Shown here one piece after another: positions 18,405 through 27,590 of a stretch of 35,620 nt of DNA. The notes under the pieces were generated by a model that was not told where the DNA came from, made no database searches, and worked only from the letters and a program-made list of their open reading frames with translations. This DNA comes from a virus, in the IMG/VR virus record IMGVR_UViG_3300030943_000091, positions 1 through 35,620 of that record, one strand, 5' to 3'. The translations under genes and the position numbers were made by a program. The stretch's first letter is position 1, and each line of letters begins with the position of its first letter.

Positions 18405-21026
18405 TTATTTTAAAAATTTAGTATAATAATTTTTAGATGTATTTTCTAGCTCTTGTATTCTACTAGAATTGTTTACGTCGTGTTTATCTAAATTTCTCCA
18501 TTCTTCATAATAAACGTGACCTTTCCCACCTTCTCCATAAGTTGCTTTTAATGTTTCCGCTTTATCTTTTCCAAACATATTTACAACATCCTCCCACTTT
18601 TCTTTTGCGTAAATCATATCTGGGGTATTTATTTGCATTTCTGCTTTTGTACCGTCTTTAAAAGAAACTTTAATATTTACGCCATTATAACCTAAAGGAT
18701 CAATAGCGTGTTCTGCTTTTTTAACTGTAGCATTTATTCCATCTTTTGCAAACTCATCTGTTAAAACTTTTATTGCATTGTCAAAGTCAGCTTTTTTTTC
18801 TACAGCAACAGTATTTCTTGCTATATCTCCAATTTTATAAACATCTCCGTTGTAGTCTTCCATAATTTTTTGGATGGCTCTTTTTGGACCTTTTAATGGA
18901 GCTATAACTGGAGTTCCGTTTACAGCTTGAGCAATTATTCCAGCCTTATTGTCTATTATTTGTTTATTTGAATATGATTTTTGATAAAGATCAATTAATT
19001 GGTTTTCGTCCAAGTCACCTTTAAATTTTATAATATCGTCAATATAAGTTTTCAATGTTTGTTCTGGTATTTCAAAGGCTGTTTGAGTATTTTGACTCAA
19101 CATTTTTTTCAATGCTATTTTTTGAGCTTCTTCACCTTTTCCAAAAATTGCTTTTGCTTTTTCAATAAGTCCAGGAGCTTTTGTTATATCTCCACTAGCA
19201 ACTTTTGCAATATCTCCGACAGCAGTTGCGCCTTCTACAGCGTTTTGAACTTGTCCACCAAGTGATCTCTGTGGGACAACTTTATAAAGTTTTTCAATTT
19301 CATTTGCCAAAACAACTTGATTGTAAAGACTATCACCAGTTTTATAACCATTTTTTACGGATATAGCGTCCAATGTGTCCATTAAACTATTTATATCGGA
19401 TGACGCATTTGATAACATTCTGCTAGATATTTCACCAGCTTTCATTGTTTTAAATTCGTCAGTTGAAAACCTTTCTCCAGCTTTTCCAAGTTTTTTATAA
19501 AGGTCTTCTAAAACAGAATTTGATTCAGCAAATTGCTTTGCAAATTTTTGATATTCTGGATTATTAATGTCGCCAGATAAACTTGTTCTAAACGATTCTA
19601 AAACATTTATACCTTGATCTCTCATCGCTTTGTCTAAAACTTTTGAATTTGCTTTATTTTCTAAGGCATAAATTCTTGATCTAAGCGATCTAATTGCTTT
19701 TGGTGTTAATTTACCACTCGCAGTTTTTGCATAAGCTTCTTTTATGATGTTTTGTACACCTTTATCAACTATTGTTGAGTTTCCAAAAGATAACTCTCCA
19801 TTTGGTCTTATTCTAACGTTTGCTTTTTTCAAGTTATCTATAAAAGAGTTTCTTGATTTAGATATATCGTTGAAATTTTGAGCCATAGATTCAAGGGCGT
19901 CATTCATTCCCTTTGTTGCAACTTTCTTTGAGTTTTCAATAACCTTAACACGATCAACAATACTTTTTCCGACAATATCTCTCGTATTACCTCTAAAAGA
20001 TTTATCAGTTTGCAATTTTTCAGCAATATTTATCATTTCTTGTGCTTTTGCTTTATCAGCAGTTTTAAGATCAGAAACAAATTTTACAGTTGGCTCGTCA
20101 AAACCAGAATCTAATGCTTCTTTTACAATAGGGCTAGATTTTTTTAACACCTTTGTGCTTTCTTTTGACGCTTTTTGCTCTAATTTTTGTATCTGGTTAG
20201 TGATATTAGAAACTTCTTTCGGATCGCTAGCATTTTCAATTAATCTTTGATTTAATGATTTTATTTTTGAATCTGTAGTATTTACTGCGTTTTGTGGAGT
20301 AAATACGTTATCAATCTTACTTAAATCAGTATTTAAAAGCTTTTCTTCAATTGACATATTTTTAGTTATTGGAAGTTTTGCTTTTGGAGCTTCTGGAATT
20401 ATTGGAGCTTTCACGTCTGGAACAGCGTTCACAACATCATCAATTTTTGATGTAGCAGTTGTAGCTCCTTTTGGTCCTAGCGCTCTCGGTATAGCTAAAG
20501 CTTGCATAGTATTCATAACTCTTTTAACGTCATATTCTCCCTGTGAAGAAGGCTCTAAAAATGAAGCAATTGCCTCGGAAGGTTTATTTTCAACCTTTTT
20601 TCCAGTAGCCGTTTCATAAATATTTGCAGGTAAATCAGCAATAGGATTTATTACTGGAGCAACAATGTTTTCTGCTAAAGATTTTAAAGTTCCAGTTACA
20701 GTTTCTTTTGGTGTATTTTCATACCCAACTGGCGCGTTATAATCTATTTTAGCTTTTTGTAATTCTTTTTGCTCTTTTGCTGTCGGTTGTCTTGATTGTC
20801 CAGGTATTGGAGCAGAAATTGTTTCTTTTTGTAACAATGATTTTCTAGGACCTAACGAAAGAGGACCAGCAGTAGTTTCTGCTGGTTTCTCTATATTAGT
20901 TTCTGTAATTTGATCTTTATAAACTGGATATTTAGCTATAAATTTATCAACAAGCGCATTATTATCTAAGCTAGAATATGCAGGATATTTTGCTTTTATT
21001 TTAATTGCGAATTCATCTCTTGTCAT
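18405..21026 (-). CDS. Large probable virion/ejection protein with a C-terminal RelA/SpoT-like domain
   Basis: This 873-residue protein starts with two KYPxY repeats (FAIKIKAKYPAYSSLDNNAL, then FIAKYPVYKDQ), a motif I know from phage virion proteins. A Pro-rich, low-complexity stretch and a long helical region follow (about 200-700). The last 160 residues look like a RelA/SpoT nucleotidyl-transferase fold: KRAIQKI (715-721), DIARNTVAVE (Asp-734), LGYNGVNIKV (Tyr-780) and AEMQINTPDMIYAKE (Glu-796). The Mg-binding Asp and Glu, the stacking Tyr and the EMQINT strand line up with the ppGpp-synthetase core; the SIxxK segment is less clear. As the final large gene of the tail block it may be ejected into the host. 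The domain call is moderate; enzymatic product unknown. Confidence 0.68.
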   Translation of the reverse strand: MTRDEFAIKIKAKYPAYSSLDNNALVDKFIAKYPVYKDQITETNIEKPAETTAGPLSLGPRKSLLQKETISAPIPGQSRQPTAKEQKELQKAKIDYNAPVGYENTPKETVTGTLKSLAENIVAPVINPIADLPANIYETATGKKVENKPSEAIASFLEPSSQGEYDVKRVMNTMQALAIPRALGPKGATTATSKIDDVVNAVPDVKAPIIPEAPKAKLPITKNMSIEEKLLNTDLSKIDNVFTPQNAVNTTDSKIKSLNQRLIENASDPKEVSNITNQIQKLEQKASKESTKVLKKSSPIVKEALDSGFDEPTVKFVSDLKTADKAKAQEMINIAEKLQTDKSFRGNTRDIVGKSIVDRVKVIENSKKVATKGMNDALESMAQNFNDISKSRNSFIDNLKKANVRIRPNGELSFGNSTIVDKGVQNIIKEAYAKTASGKLTPKAIRSLRSRIYALENKANSKVLDKAMRDQGINVLESFRTSLSGDINNPEYQKFAKQFAESNSVLEDLYKKLGKAGERFSTDEFKTMKAGEISSRMLSNASSDINSLMDTLDAISVKNGYKTGDSLYNQVVLANEIEKLYKVVPQRSLGGQVQNAVEGATAVGDIAKVASGDITKAPGLIEKAKAIFGKGEEAQKIALKKMLSQNTQTAFEIPEQTLKTYIDDIIKFKGDLDENQLIDLYQKSYSNKQIIDNKAGIIAQAVNGTPVIAPLKGPKRAIQKIMEDYNGDVYKIGDIARNTVAVEKKADFDNAIKVLTDEFAKDGINATVKKAEHAIDPLGYNGVNIKVSFKDGTKAEMQINTPDMIYAKEKWEDVVNMFGKDKAETLKATYGEGGKGHVYYEEWRNLDKHDVNNSSRIQELENTSKNYYTKFLK

Positions 21027-21042
21027 AGTTTTTGTTAATTAT

Positions 21043-23928
21043 TTATAATATTCCAGCAGGATCGTTGACACCTGGATTATTCGTTTGTGAATTAGTATTT
21101 TTTGGAGCTATTATTGAATTTAATATATTTCCTATAACAGAATCTCCTGCGCCAAACTTTGGATTAGAAACTTTGTCTATATTTTTTTGAGTTTCTATTT
21201 TCTTTAAATTTTCTGGTGATTTTTCTGCTAATTTCAATTGTTGTTGAATCAACATATCTTGAGATCTTTGTTCTAAACTTTCTAGATCTGGCAAGAAAGC
21301 GGAAACATCCCATCCAGCTTTTGCAGAAACAGATAACTTATTTTTTAATGAATTTGTAAGCATTTTTGCGGTCATAGCAAGAATAAAATTCTTTGCACTA
21401 TCTGGAGTTGAAAGATTTGGAACAGTTTTCTTATAATTTTCTATATCAGCGTCAGTTAATACTCCAACCTCTCCATAAGTACCTCTAGCAAGTCCTGGAA
21501 TAAGCCCAGTTATCATTGCTTTTACTTCTGCGCCAGTCTTTGAATATGGATTTTTATTTATTAATCCAGATATTGGACCAGTTTTTACGTCTTCAATACG
21601 TTTTGATAAGTCTTCAAATTGACCAAAAGTTTGAATAGTTTTTTCAATACCTGTTTGAGTAGTCATACCACCAACGGATAAAGATTTTTTACCAGCAGAG
21701 TTTTTAATAGCTAATTTAGCAGGATCAGTTTCAGTTTCTTGAGAAGTTTTTTCTTTATTTAATCTAACAACTTCTGTATTTATAACATTTTGCAAAATAT
21801 CTGGCATTGTTTTTAATGTATCAATACTTCTAGTTCCATCAACAATTTCTCTTGCTATTTGTTGTATTTCTGGAGTTGCTTTGCTTCCAGTTGTTGTTGG
21901 AATTGTTGGAGTACCAAGTAAAGATCCATTTCCGCCTTCTTTTTGATACATTGAGGCAACTACTGCTCTTTTTCCTGTAGTGTCTAATTTATCCCAAGTG
22001 GCTTTGTCCATTGCTGTATGTGTCCATCTTTGATTTCCAGATCCAGTATAGAATCCCATAGTATCGATAGCTTTTACGGTTGTATCAATTGGATCTCCAA
22101 GTAATTTTGCTGTGTAATAAGTTTTTCCGTTAGAAGTGAAAGGGTCACCTTGAACATAGTCTACACCTTCTACTAACCCGCCGTTTTTAGCAACATCAGT
22201 TGTCATTGCAGTAGGATTATTATTTCTATCAGTTCTCATTCCAACTTTTGATGTGTCAAATTTTAGATCTCCATAATTTACTCCAGTCCCAGCACCATTT
22301 CCATAAGTTCCAGTTTTTTTGTTGAATACTACACTAGCACCAGTTAAAGGATCGTAAGTTACTTCATAGTTTCCTTCTTGTGATTTCAAATAATCAGCTT
22401 GATCTATAAACACTTTATCCCCAACTTTTGTTACTTTTATCCCTTTGTTTATAGCTTCGTCTATATCAGTTTGAGTCCATCCATTTACTTGTGAATATCC
22501 TTTATCTATTGTTAATTTAGATATTAAAGACGCTTCGGCAGTGCTAGCAGTAGTTGTCGCACTTTCCTTCATATAAGTAGGTAAAAATCTTTGTAATACT
22601 TCATTTTGTAAATCTGCTTCATAACCAGTAAACATATTTTCAGCTTTTGTTTGCATATATGTTAATTTTGCTTGCGCATTTGTTTTTGTTGCAAGACTAT
22701 TTGTTATGTAAGTATTCACTTGATCAATTCCGTCGTTATAATCAGTTGTTAATTTATCAATTTTATTTGTATAACGTTGAGTTATCATATTTGCACGTCC
22801 TTGTCTTTTTGTAGAATCTAAGAAAGGATTTTCTCCAGCTTCAACTAATTCATTATTCATTTTTTCAGTTTGAGCAGATATTTCAGCTTTCTTTTTTGCA
22901 AGATCTAACTCTTTATATTTTGCGTCATAAAGAGTTTGTACGTTTTCATCTGGAGCGAAGAAAGCTTGTTGCTCTAATTTTGAAAGTCCTAAACTATTAA
23001 AAAAAGCTTGTTTAACTGTTTCTGGGATCTTTGTTTGAGCATTCATTAAAGTAATGCTGTCATTTAAAGATAGACCACCAGTAGCCATTGATTTTGCAAG
23101 TGAATCAATTTCATCACCAGATAAACTATTAAATCCAGCAGATTCAGCCTTTGTTATAATTGCACTATCAACAACAGTTTTAGTAAATGTTGGTTTTTCA
23201 GATCCATAGACTCCTTTATTTATTTCTTCTTGAGTTGGCTCTACCCCATTTTTAGCTAAATAATCTTTTGAAAAAGCTAATTCTTTTGTTGCGTCTTTAT
23301 ACAATTCAGATAATCCAGTTGCTATTGGATTGCCATTTGCGTCAACTTTTAATGTTGATCCTCCATTATTTACGACTGGAACTATTGGAGTTATTTCTTT
23401 TGGTTTATTTTCAGAAATAGCAGTTGCAGTTGCTTCGGATTGTTTTTTTTGTAGATCCGCAGTCGCTTGATCGGCAGAATTCATAACTTCCGTACTTAAA
23501 GCAAAACCTCTATTTAAGAAGTCTTGATATGCAGAAGAATTTTTATCAACAGTTGCAAAGTTTCCGTCTGGTCCTTTCATTGTAACCATATTTTGCACTG
23601 GTGTTGTTGGATTTTCAACTTTTGGTTGATCAACAGTTGGAGCGTTATTAAAAGTTGAATCCTGTGGACCTGGTATAAAAGGAGCAACATCATTTGCACC
23701 TCCAACACCAAAATTTGACTCTTGAGGACCTTCAATCATAGGAGCAATATCATTTGCTATCTCTGGAGCTTTTATTGCCTCTGGATTCCATCCTAAGCCT
23801 TTGGCATAGTCAACATTTTTCTTATCAGCTTCGGTATTTCCACCAGAAGTTATTTTAGCGTTTGCGTCATTCAATTGTTTTACTTCAACGTCAGAAAGTT
23901 CTCTACCGTTTGAAAGTTTTACAGGCAT
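21043..23928 (-). CDS. Very large internal virion / ejection protein
   Basis: The 961-residue protein begins MPVKLSNGRELSDVEVKQLN. The first 200 residues are Pro/Asn-rich and low-complexity, with two near-repeats (APMIEGPQESNFGVG and APFIPGPQDSTFNN). The centre, about residues 340-470, is a long coiled coil (ELDLAKKKAEISAQTEKMNN, TTDYNDGIDQVNTYI). The C-terminal region is helical. No lysozyme, peptidase or tape-measure motif is seen. Size and location between the adaptor gene and the 873-residue protein fit podoviral internal or ejection proteins that form the DNA delivery conduit. This is inferred from context. Confidence 0.7.
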   Translation of the reverse strand: MPVKLSNGRELSDVEVKQLNDANAKITSGGNTEADKKNVDYAKGLGWNPEAIKAPEIANDIAPMIEGPQESNFGVGGANDVAPFIPGPQDSTFNNAPTVDQPKVENPTTPVQNMVTMKGPDGNFATVDKNSSAYQDFLNRGFALSTEVMNSADQATADLQKKQSEATATAISENKPKEITPIVPVVNNGGSTLKVDANGNPIATGLSELYKDATKELAFSKDYLAKNGVEPTQEEINKGVYGSEKPTFTKTVVDSAIITKAESAGFNSLSGDEIDSLAKSMATGGLSLNDSITLMNAQTKIPETVKQAFFNSLGLSKLEQQAFFAPDENVQTLYDAKYKELDLAKKKAEISAQTEKMNNELVEAGENPFLDSTKRQGRANMITQRYTNKIDKLTTDYNDGIDQVNTYITNSLATKTNAQAKLTYMQTKAENMFTGYEADLQNEVLQRFLPTYMKESATTTASTAEASLISKLTIDKGYSQVNGWTQTDIDEAINKGIKVTKVGDKVFIDQADYLKSQEGNYEVTYDPLTGASVVFNKKTGTYGNGAGTGVNYGDLKFDTSKVGMRTDRNNNPTAMTTDVAKNGGLVEGVDYVQGDPFTSNGKTYYTAKLLGDPIDTTVKAIDTMGFYTGSGNQRWTHTAMDKATWDKLDTTGKRAVVASMYQKEGGNGSLLGTPTIPTTTGSKATPEIQQIAREIVDGTRSIDTLKTMPDILQNVINTEVVRLNKEKTSQETETDPAKLAIKNSAGKKSLSVGGMTTQTGIEKTIQTFGQFEDLSKRIEDVKTGPISGLINKNPYSKTGAEVKAMITGLIPGLARGTYGEVGVLTDADIENYKKTVPNLSTPDSAKNFILAMTAKMLTNSLKNKLSVSAKAGWDVSAFLPDLESLEQRSQDMLIQQQLKLAEKSPENLKKIETQKNIDKVSNPKFGAGDSVIGNILNSIIAPKNTNSQTNNPGVNDPAGIL

Positions 23929-23933
23929 ATTTT

Positions 23934-24656
23934 TTAAATTAAATTATTAAAGTTTCCTGGATTATTATTTTGGTAATTATTACCTATAAAATCAATATTA
24001 TTAAACATAGGTGTAATTTTTCTTTTGTTTGCTTTATTGCCAGCATATTTTTTAATAAGATTTAATGCGTCTTGTTCAGCAGTAGTTTTAAAATATGGGG
24101 CGTCTTTTCTTGTAGCGTCGTCAACAACTAAATTTTCTAACGCTTTCTTTATGATTATTCTGTCAAAACTTTTGTTTGCTCCGTCAAATGCAGTCTTGTC
24201 AGTATCAACAGTCATTGTTTTTGGCATTATTGATCCCAACGCAGAAATTTGAGAAACACTATCAGTTATTAAAGGGAAAATGAAAATGTTTCTTCCATAA
24301 TCAGCAAATATTTTATTACTTGTATTATTTGCATTGTTAGGATCTTGTATGAAAGTTTTGAAATCATCATACTCAAACTTTGAATAAGGAATTCCATTCA
24401 CATATAAACTTGATATAGAATCATCTTTAAATGCGTATGGTGAGTTTGTAACGTCTGGATATCCATAATATGGTTGACCAGAAATTGAGGATCTTGAAAA
24501 CGATTTTTCTAGTATTGAGAAGTTATATAAATCAGCTAACCAATCTTGACTATCATTTATTTCGTCTTCTATAAGATCATCCGACCAAAAATTACTATTT
24601 GCAGAAGTAACTCTTAACTTTCTTTTTATTTTATCTTTTGCGTCTAAAAGTGTCAT
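23934..24656 (-). CDS. Head-tail adaptor protein (podovirus connector, P22 gp4-like)
   Basis: The 240-residue protein begins MTLLDAKDKIKRKLRVTSAN and then SNFWSDDLIEDEINDSQDWL, the helical WSDDxLIxxINxxQ signature of phage adaptor proteins, followed by aromatic-rich loops (QPYYGYPDV) and a long C-terminal helix. Adaptors form a 12-mer ring under the portal. A disordered Asn-rich tail (NNYQNNNPGNFNN) could be a portal-binding strand. The family call rests on the N-terminal motif and operon position. Confidence 0.72.
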   Translation of the reverse strand: MTLLDAKDKIKRKLRVTSANSNFWSDDLIEDEINDSQDWLADLYNFSILEKSFSRSSISGQPYYGYPDVTNSPYAFKDDSISSLYVNGIPYSKFEYDDFKTFIQDPNNANNTSNKIFADYGRNIFIFPLITDSVSQISALGSIMPKTMTVDTDKTAFDGANKSFDRIIIKKALENLVVDDATRKDAPYFKTTAEQDALNLIKKYAGNKANKRKITPMFNNIDFIGNNYQNNNPGNFNNLI

Positions 24657-24675
24657 ATTATTTTTATTATATTAA

Positions 24676-25305
24676 TTATGTATGTTTAAATACTTGATAT
24701 TCAACGCCATCTTTTATCATAGATGTTGTATTGAAAACTAACGAAACAGTATGATTATGTGGATCTAAACTTCCATTTGTTGAAGTAGTAACAACCACAT
24801 TCCAATTATCGTCAGGAGCAGTACCACTTTTTATAGCTTTTTTACCACCTATAATAACATCTCCACTTGAATAAATATCTTTAAATGCTTTTATTGCTGT
24901 TCCGATATCATATACGCCTCCAGTTTTTGGAACAATTACGAATCCAGATCCAAGTTTATTTGATAAAACCATTGCATTTGCAAGATCTATATTCATACCA
25001 TCTGATTTTTCTTCTATATCAGTTGTATATGTTGATGTTGTATCGTCTTTCAATTGTAGTTTTGAATTTACAAGTAAAAGAGTTGATGTCAACATTGATA
25101 ATATTGATGTTGTAAAGGATAAAGTAGAATCTATTAAAGATAATATTTTATTTTTAGCAATACCAGATAATATTTTTCTAAAACTCACGTTTCTTATTTT
25201 TAAATCTGTTATTTCTCCATCATCAATATCGTCTTCTCTTATTGGTTTTGGAGTTTCAATGTTTTCAATTTCTTCTATCTCGTAAATTTTCTTTTCTTTT
25301 GCCAT
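24676..25305 (-). CDS. Tail or fibre-associated structural protein
   Basis: The 209-residue protein starts with an acidic Lys/Glu-rich region (KEKKIYEIEEIENIETPKPI), then a helical hydrophobic stretch, then a C-terminal beta domain (SGTAPDDNWNVVVTTSTNGS, LDPHNHTVSLVFNTT). The GTAPDDNWNV and NHTVSLVF pattern resembles tail-spike or fibre tip sequences. It lies between the adaptor and nozzle-like genes. Structural assignment comes mainly from context. Confidence 0.55.
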   Translation of the reverse strand: MAKEKKIYEIEEIENIETPKPIREDDIDDGEITDLKIRNVSFRKILSGIAKNKILSLIDSTLSFTTSILSMLTSTLLLVNSKLQLKDDTTSTYTTDIEEKSDGMNIDLANAMVLSNKLGSGFVIVPKTGGVYDIGTAIKAFKDIYSSGDVIIGGKKAIKSGTAPDDNWNVVVTTSTNGSLDPHNHTVSLVFNTTSMIKDGVEYQVFKHT

Positions 25306-25309
25306 ATTT

Positions 25310-26686
25310 TTAAGATATTATTAATGCGTATATTTCTGGAGTTGTTACTCCCGAAGGTGTTAATTCTGCCACTAAATTTAATATGTCATATTGAGCATTT
25401 ATAGGAAAATAACAAACTTTTGCGTTCGTAGTTATTATGTATTCAATACCGCTCATATCTTTTAACCATTTAACATTATCAATATCAACTTCTTTATCTG
25501 GTATTAATCCAATTCTAACTTTACATCCAACTGACATTTTTTTCATTACAACTTTTAAATTCTTTATAGTATTTTCTGGAGTTAAAGCATCAATTGGATA
25601 AATGTCTAAAGTTTCATATATAGAAAGTGCTTTTAAAGCAATGTTTTCATAAAAAGTTTTATAAATTCCTCCATCGTTATAACAAACAACTAAATTATTT
25701 GAGATAGTTGACGTCATTGATATTGTTTCTTGAGCATTATAATAAAAATCATTATTTAACGTTTTAGATTTTTCAAGAGATACTCTACCGTAAGAAAAAA
25801 CCCCTTCATTTTCTAAGGTTGCCCCTGTTTTTGATATTCCTATGTGAGCAATCTTGTTTCTTGAGCAAACAGCATAATTATTTGAGTTTCCATTTAATTC
25901 TTTTAAGGCATAAACATCTGTAAGATCGCAAGAATATAAAATTCCACCAGCAAAGACTAATAAATCTTCTGGTGATTTTATTATTGCTTCTATATTTGAT
26001 GTCAAAACTGGTATGGTTTTTTCTACAGCAACATCATCTCCACAGGCAACAACTTTTATATAAGTTTCTGTTTGATTTGGGGCGTAAAAACCAAGTATTA
26101 AATAATCTTTTGTTTTTCCCATTGCACTTATAGTCGTATTTATAGGAAATAATTCAACCGCTAATTGACTTGATCCGTCTTGCTCTACCATACCTAAATT
26201 ATTACCAGTAGAAAACATCAAACGATCCATAACTTGCAACATTGGATTTATTGTTGTTGGCATATTTTGCGTCCAAGAAGTTATCAAAGATGGCACTAAA
26301 GAAACAACTATTGTTGCTTTTTTAAGTTTTTTTGATGTAGAATCTCCAATTATATAATATAAATCTGTAGAAGTTCCACTGTCATAAATAGAAGCGCCAT
26401 AAATTATTCCGTCTGTATCTGTACAAGATAAAGACCAATTTGAGCCAGTGCTATTACCTACATAAATTTTCCCACTTTGACAAAAAGCATAAATAGCTCC
26501 GTTAGGAGTATCCACAAAAACATTCACTCTTTCGTTTGTAAGTCCAGTCACTAAAGATAAAGCATTCCCACAGGATAGACTATCAGTTTTTTTTCTAGTA
26601 TCTAAATTTCTACCAATTTTATAAGCTCCTTTTATTCCTACTTGATCGTCAGAACTTTGCCCACCAGAAAAATTTTTAATTATCAT
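25310..26686 (-). CDS. Tail nozzle / stabilisation protein (beta-propeller-like)
   Basis: The 458-residue protein opens MIIKNFSGGQSSDDQVGIKG, close to the NFSGG...D pattern common at the N-terminus of podoviral tail hub proteins. It then has repeated beta blades (GAIYAFCQSGKIYVGNSTGS, WLYYIIGDS-like segments, LVFAGGILYSCDLTDVYA). This suits a nozzle or P22 gp10-type stabilisation ring under the adaptor. The C-terminal 100 residues form a separate beta domain. Function is inferred from fold style and order. Confidence 0.68.
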   Translation of the reverse strand: MIIKNFSGGQSSDDQVGIKGAYKIGRNLDTRKKTDSLSCGNALSLVTGLTNERVNVFVDTPNGAIYAFCQSGKIYVGNSTGSNWSLSCTDTDGIIYGASIYDSGTSTDLYYIIGDSTSKKLKKATIVVSLVPSLITSWTQNMPTTINPMLQVMDRLMFSTGNNLGMVEQDGSSQLAVELFPINTTISAMGKTKDYLILGFYAPNQTETYIKVVACGDDVAVEKTIPVLTSNIEAIIKSPEDLLVFAGGILYSCDLTDVYALKELNGNSNNYAVCSRNKIAHIGISKTGATLENEGVFSYGRVSLEKSKTLNNDFYYNAQETISMTSTISNNLVVCYNDGGIYKTFYENIALKALSIYETLDIYPIDALTPENTIKNLKVVMKKMSVGCKVRIGLIPDKEVDIDNVKWLKDMSGIEYIITTNAKVCYFPINAQYDILNLVAELTPSGVTTPEIYALIIS

Positions 26687-26701
26687 AAAATATTATTATT
26701 T

Positions 26702-27013
26702 TTATTCAGATATATGATCAGTTGGATCAATTTTTGGAAGATCTAACATTTCAATTCTCATTTTAGAATTAATAACTTCCCCAGGTCTTAACCATTTAAA
26801 GAAAGCTTGTAATAAGAAAACAAATACAAAAACATATAAATAAGGAAGTAAAAAACTAAAACTATTTATAGAAAAAGCAGTTTTAAATATGTTTGTTATT
26901 TGCTCTATTAATGCTTGATAAGTAACCCCCATTATTACTATAGTTGCTTTTAATCCATCATATATTGATGACTTGATTTCTTTTATATTTATTTTAAATT
27001 TTGGTGAGAACAT
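26702..27013 (-). CDS. Two-helix membrane protein, candidate holin
   Basis: In 103 residues there are two hydrophobic segments: about 20-40 (GLKATIVIMGVTYQALI) and 53-72 (FLLPYLYVFVFVFLLQAFF), with a charged C-terminal tail (KIDPTDHISE). Size and topology suit a class II holin. It follows the peptidase, the coiled-coil TM and the basic genes, which looks like a lysis or host-entry block placed between fibre and tail genes. Holin function is inference. Confidence 0.55.
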   Translation of the reverse strand: MFSPKFKINIKEIKSSIYDGLKATIVIMGVTYQALIEQITNIFKTAFSINSFSFLLPYLYVFVFVFLLQAFFKWLRPGEVINSKMRIEMLDLPKIDPTDHISE

Positions 27014-27069
27014 ATCTATTTTTTAAATAATTAGATAGTAGAAGGCTTATAAAAGCCCTCGCAATTCAA

Positions 27070-27243
27070 TTATTTCTTTGCTATTCTTTTTGCAACTCTT
27101 ATTGTATTTGTTGCAGATTTTTTAACTCCAGCTTTGTAAGTTTTAACAACTTTTTTTGCGGTTACAAGTGCTTTATTGGCAACTTTATTTATTGTTTTTG
27201 TCATTTTAGCGCCCATTTTTTTTGCAGGTGTTATTTTTTTCAT
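27070..27243 (-). CDS. 57-residue histone-H1-like basic protein
   Basis: The product begins MKKITPAKKMGAKMTKTINK and continues with Ala/Lys/Val repeats (AKKVVKTYKAGVKKSATN), ending KRIAKK. Nearly a third of residues are Lys and there are almost no acidic ones. It resembles histone H1 tails or DNA-condensing virion peptides. It is 4 nt from the upstream gene and followed by an 8-bp hairpin (27038-27062 region). DNA or envelope binding is likely by charge; role unknown. Confidence 0.65.
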   Translation of the reverse strand: MKKITPAKKMGAKMTKTINKVANKALVTAKKVVKTYKAGVKKSATNTIRVAKRIAKK

Positions 27244-27247
27244 TTTT

Positions 27248-27565
27248 TTATAAAAAATTAATTAATATTGGTATTGCTATTTGTAGGGCTATTCCTATGC
27301 CAGTTATCAACCATATAGCCTTTGTGCTTGTTTCTACTTTTTTATCTAATACGTCGTGTTCTAGCTTATGATCATCGTGTTGTTTTCCGTGAGTACATAT
27401 ATAAGCTTCTGCCGTTTTTATTCTTTCATCGTGACGGATTCTTTGTTCTTTTAAGAAATCCATTGTAGTGCTATTTTCTTTTCTATAATCCTCAAACGTT
27501 TTTTTTATATCGTTTGCTATTTCTCTTATATTTTCGACAGATTGTAAGATAGCTTCTTCATTCAT
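27248..27565 (-). CDS. Coiled-coil protein with C-terminal membrane anchor (XhlA-like)
   Basis: The 105-residue protein has a heptad-like N-terminal coil (EEAILQSVENIREIANDIKK), a His/Asp-rich middle (THGKQHDDHKLEHD) and one C-terminal membrane helix at 83-105. The layout matches haemolysin XhlA-type and related lysis accessory proteins. Its place next to a holin candidate and a cysteine peptidase supports a lysis or entry role, but XhlA homology is not certain. Confidence 0.55.
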   Translation of the reverse strand: MNEEAILQSVENIREIANDIKKTFEDYRKENSTTMDFLKEQRIRHDERIKTAEAYICTHGKQHDDHKLEHDVLDKKVETSTKAIWLITGIGIALQIAIPILINFL

Positions 27566-27590
27566 TATAAAATTATTAGATTATTATTTA

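Noticed and set aside
18999-19265. Plus-strand frame inside the 873-residue virion gene
   Set aside because: Cys/Phe-rich shadow translation of a helical minus-strand coding region.
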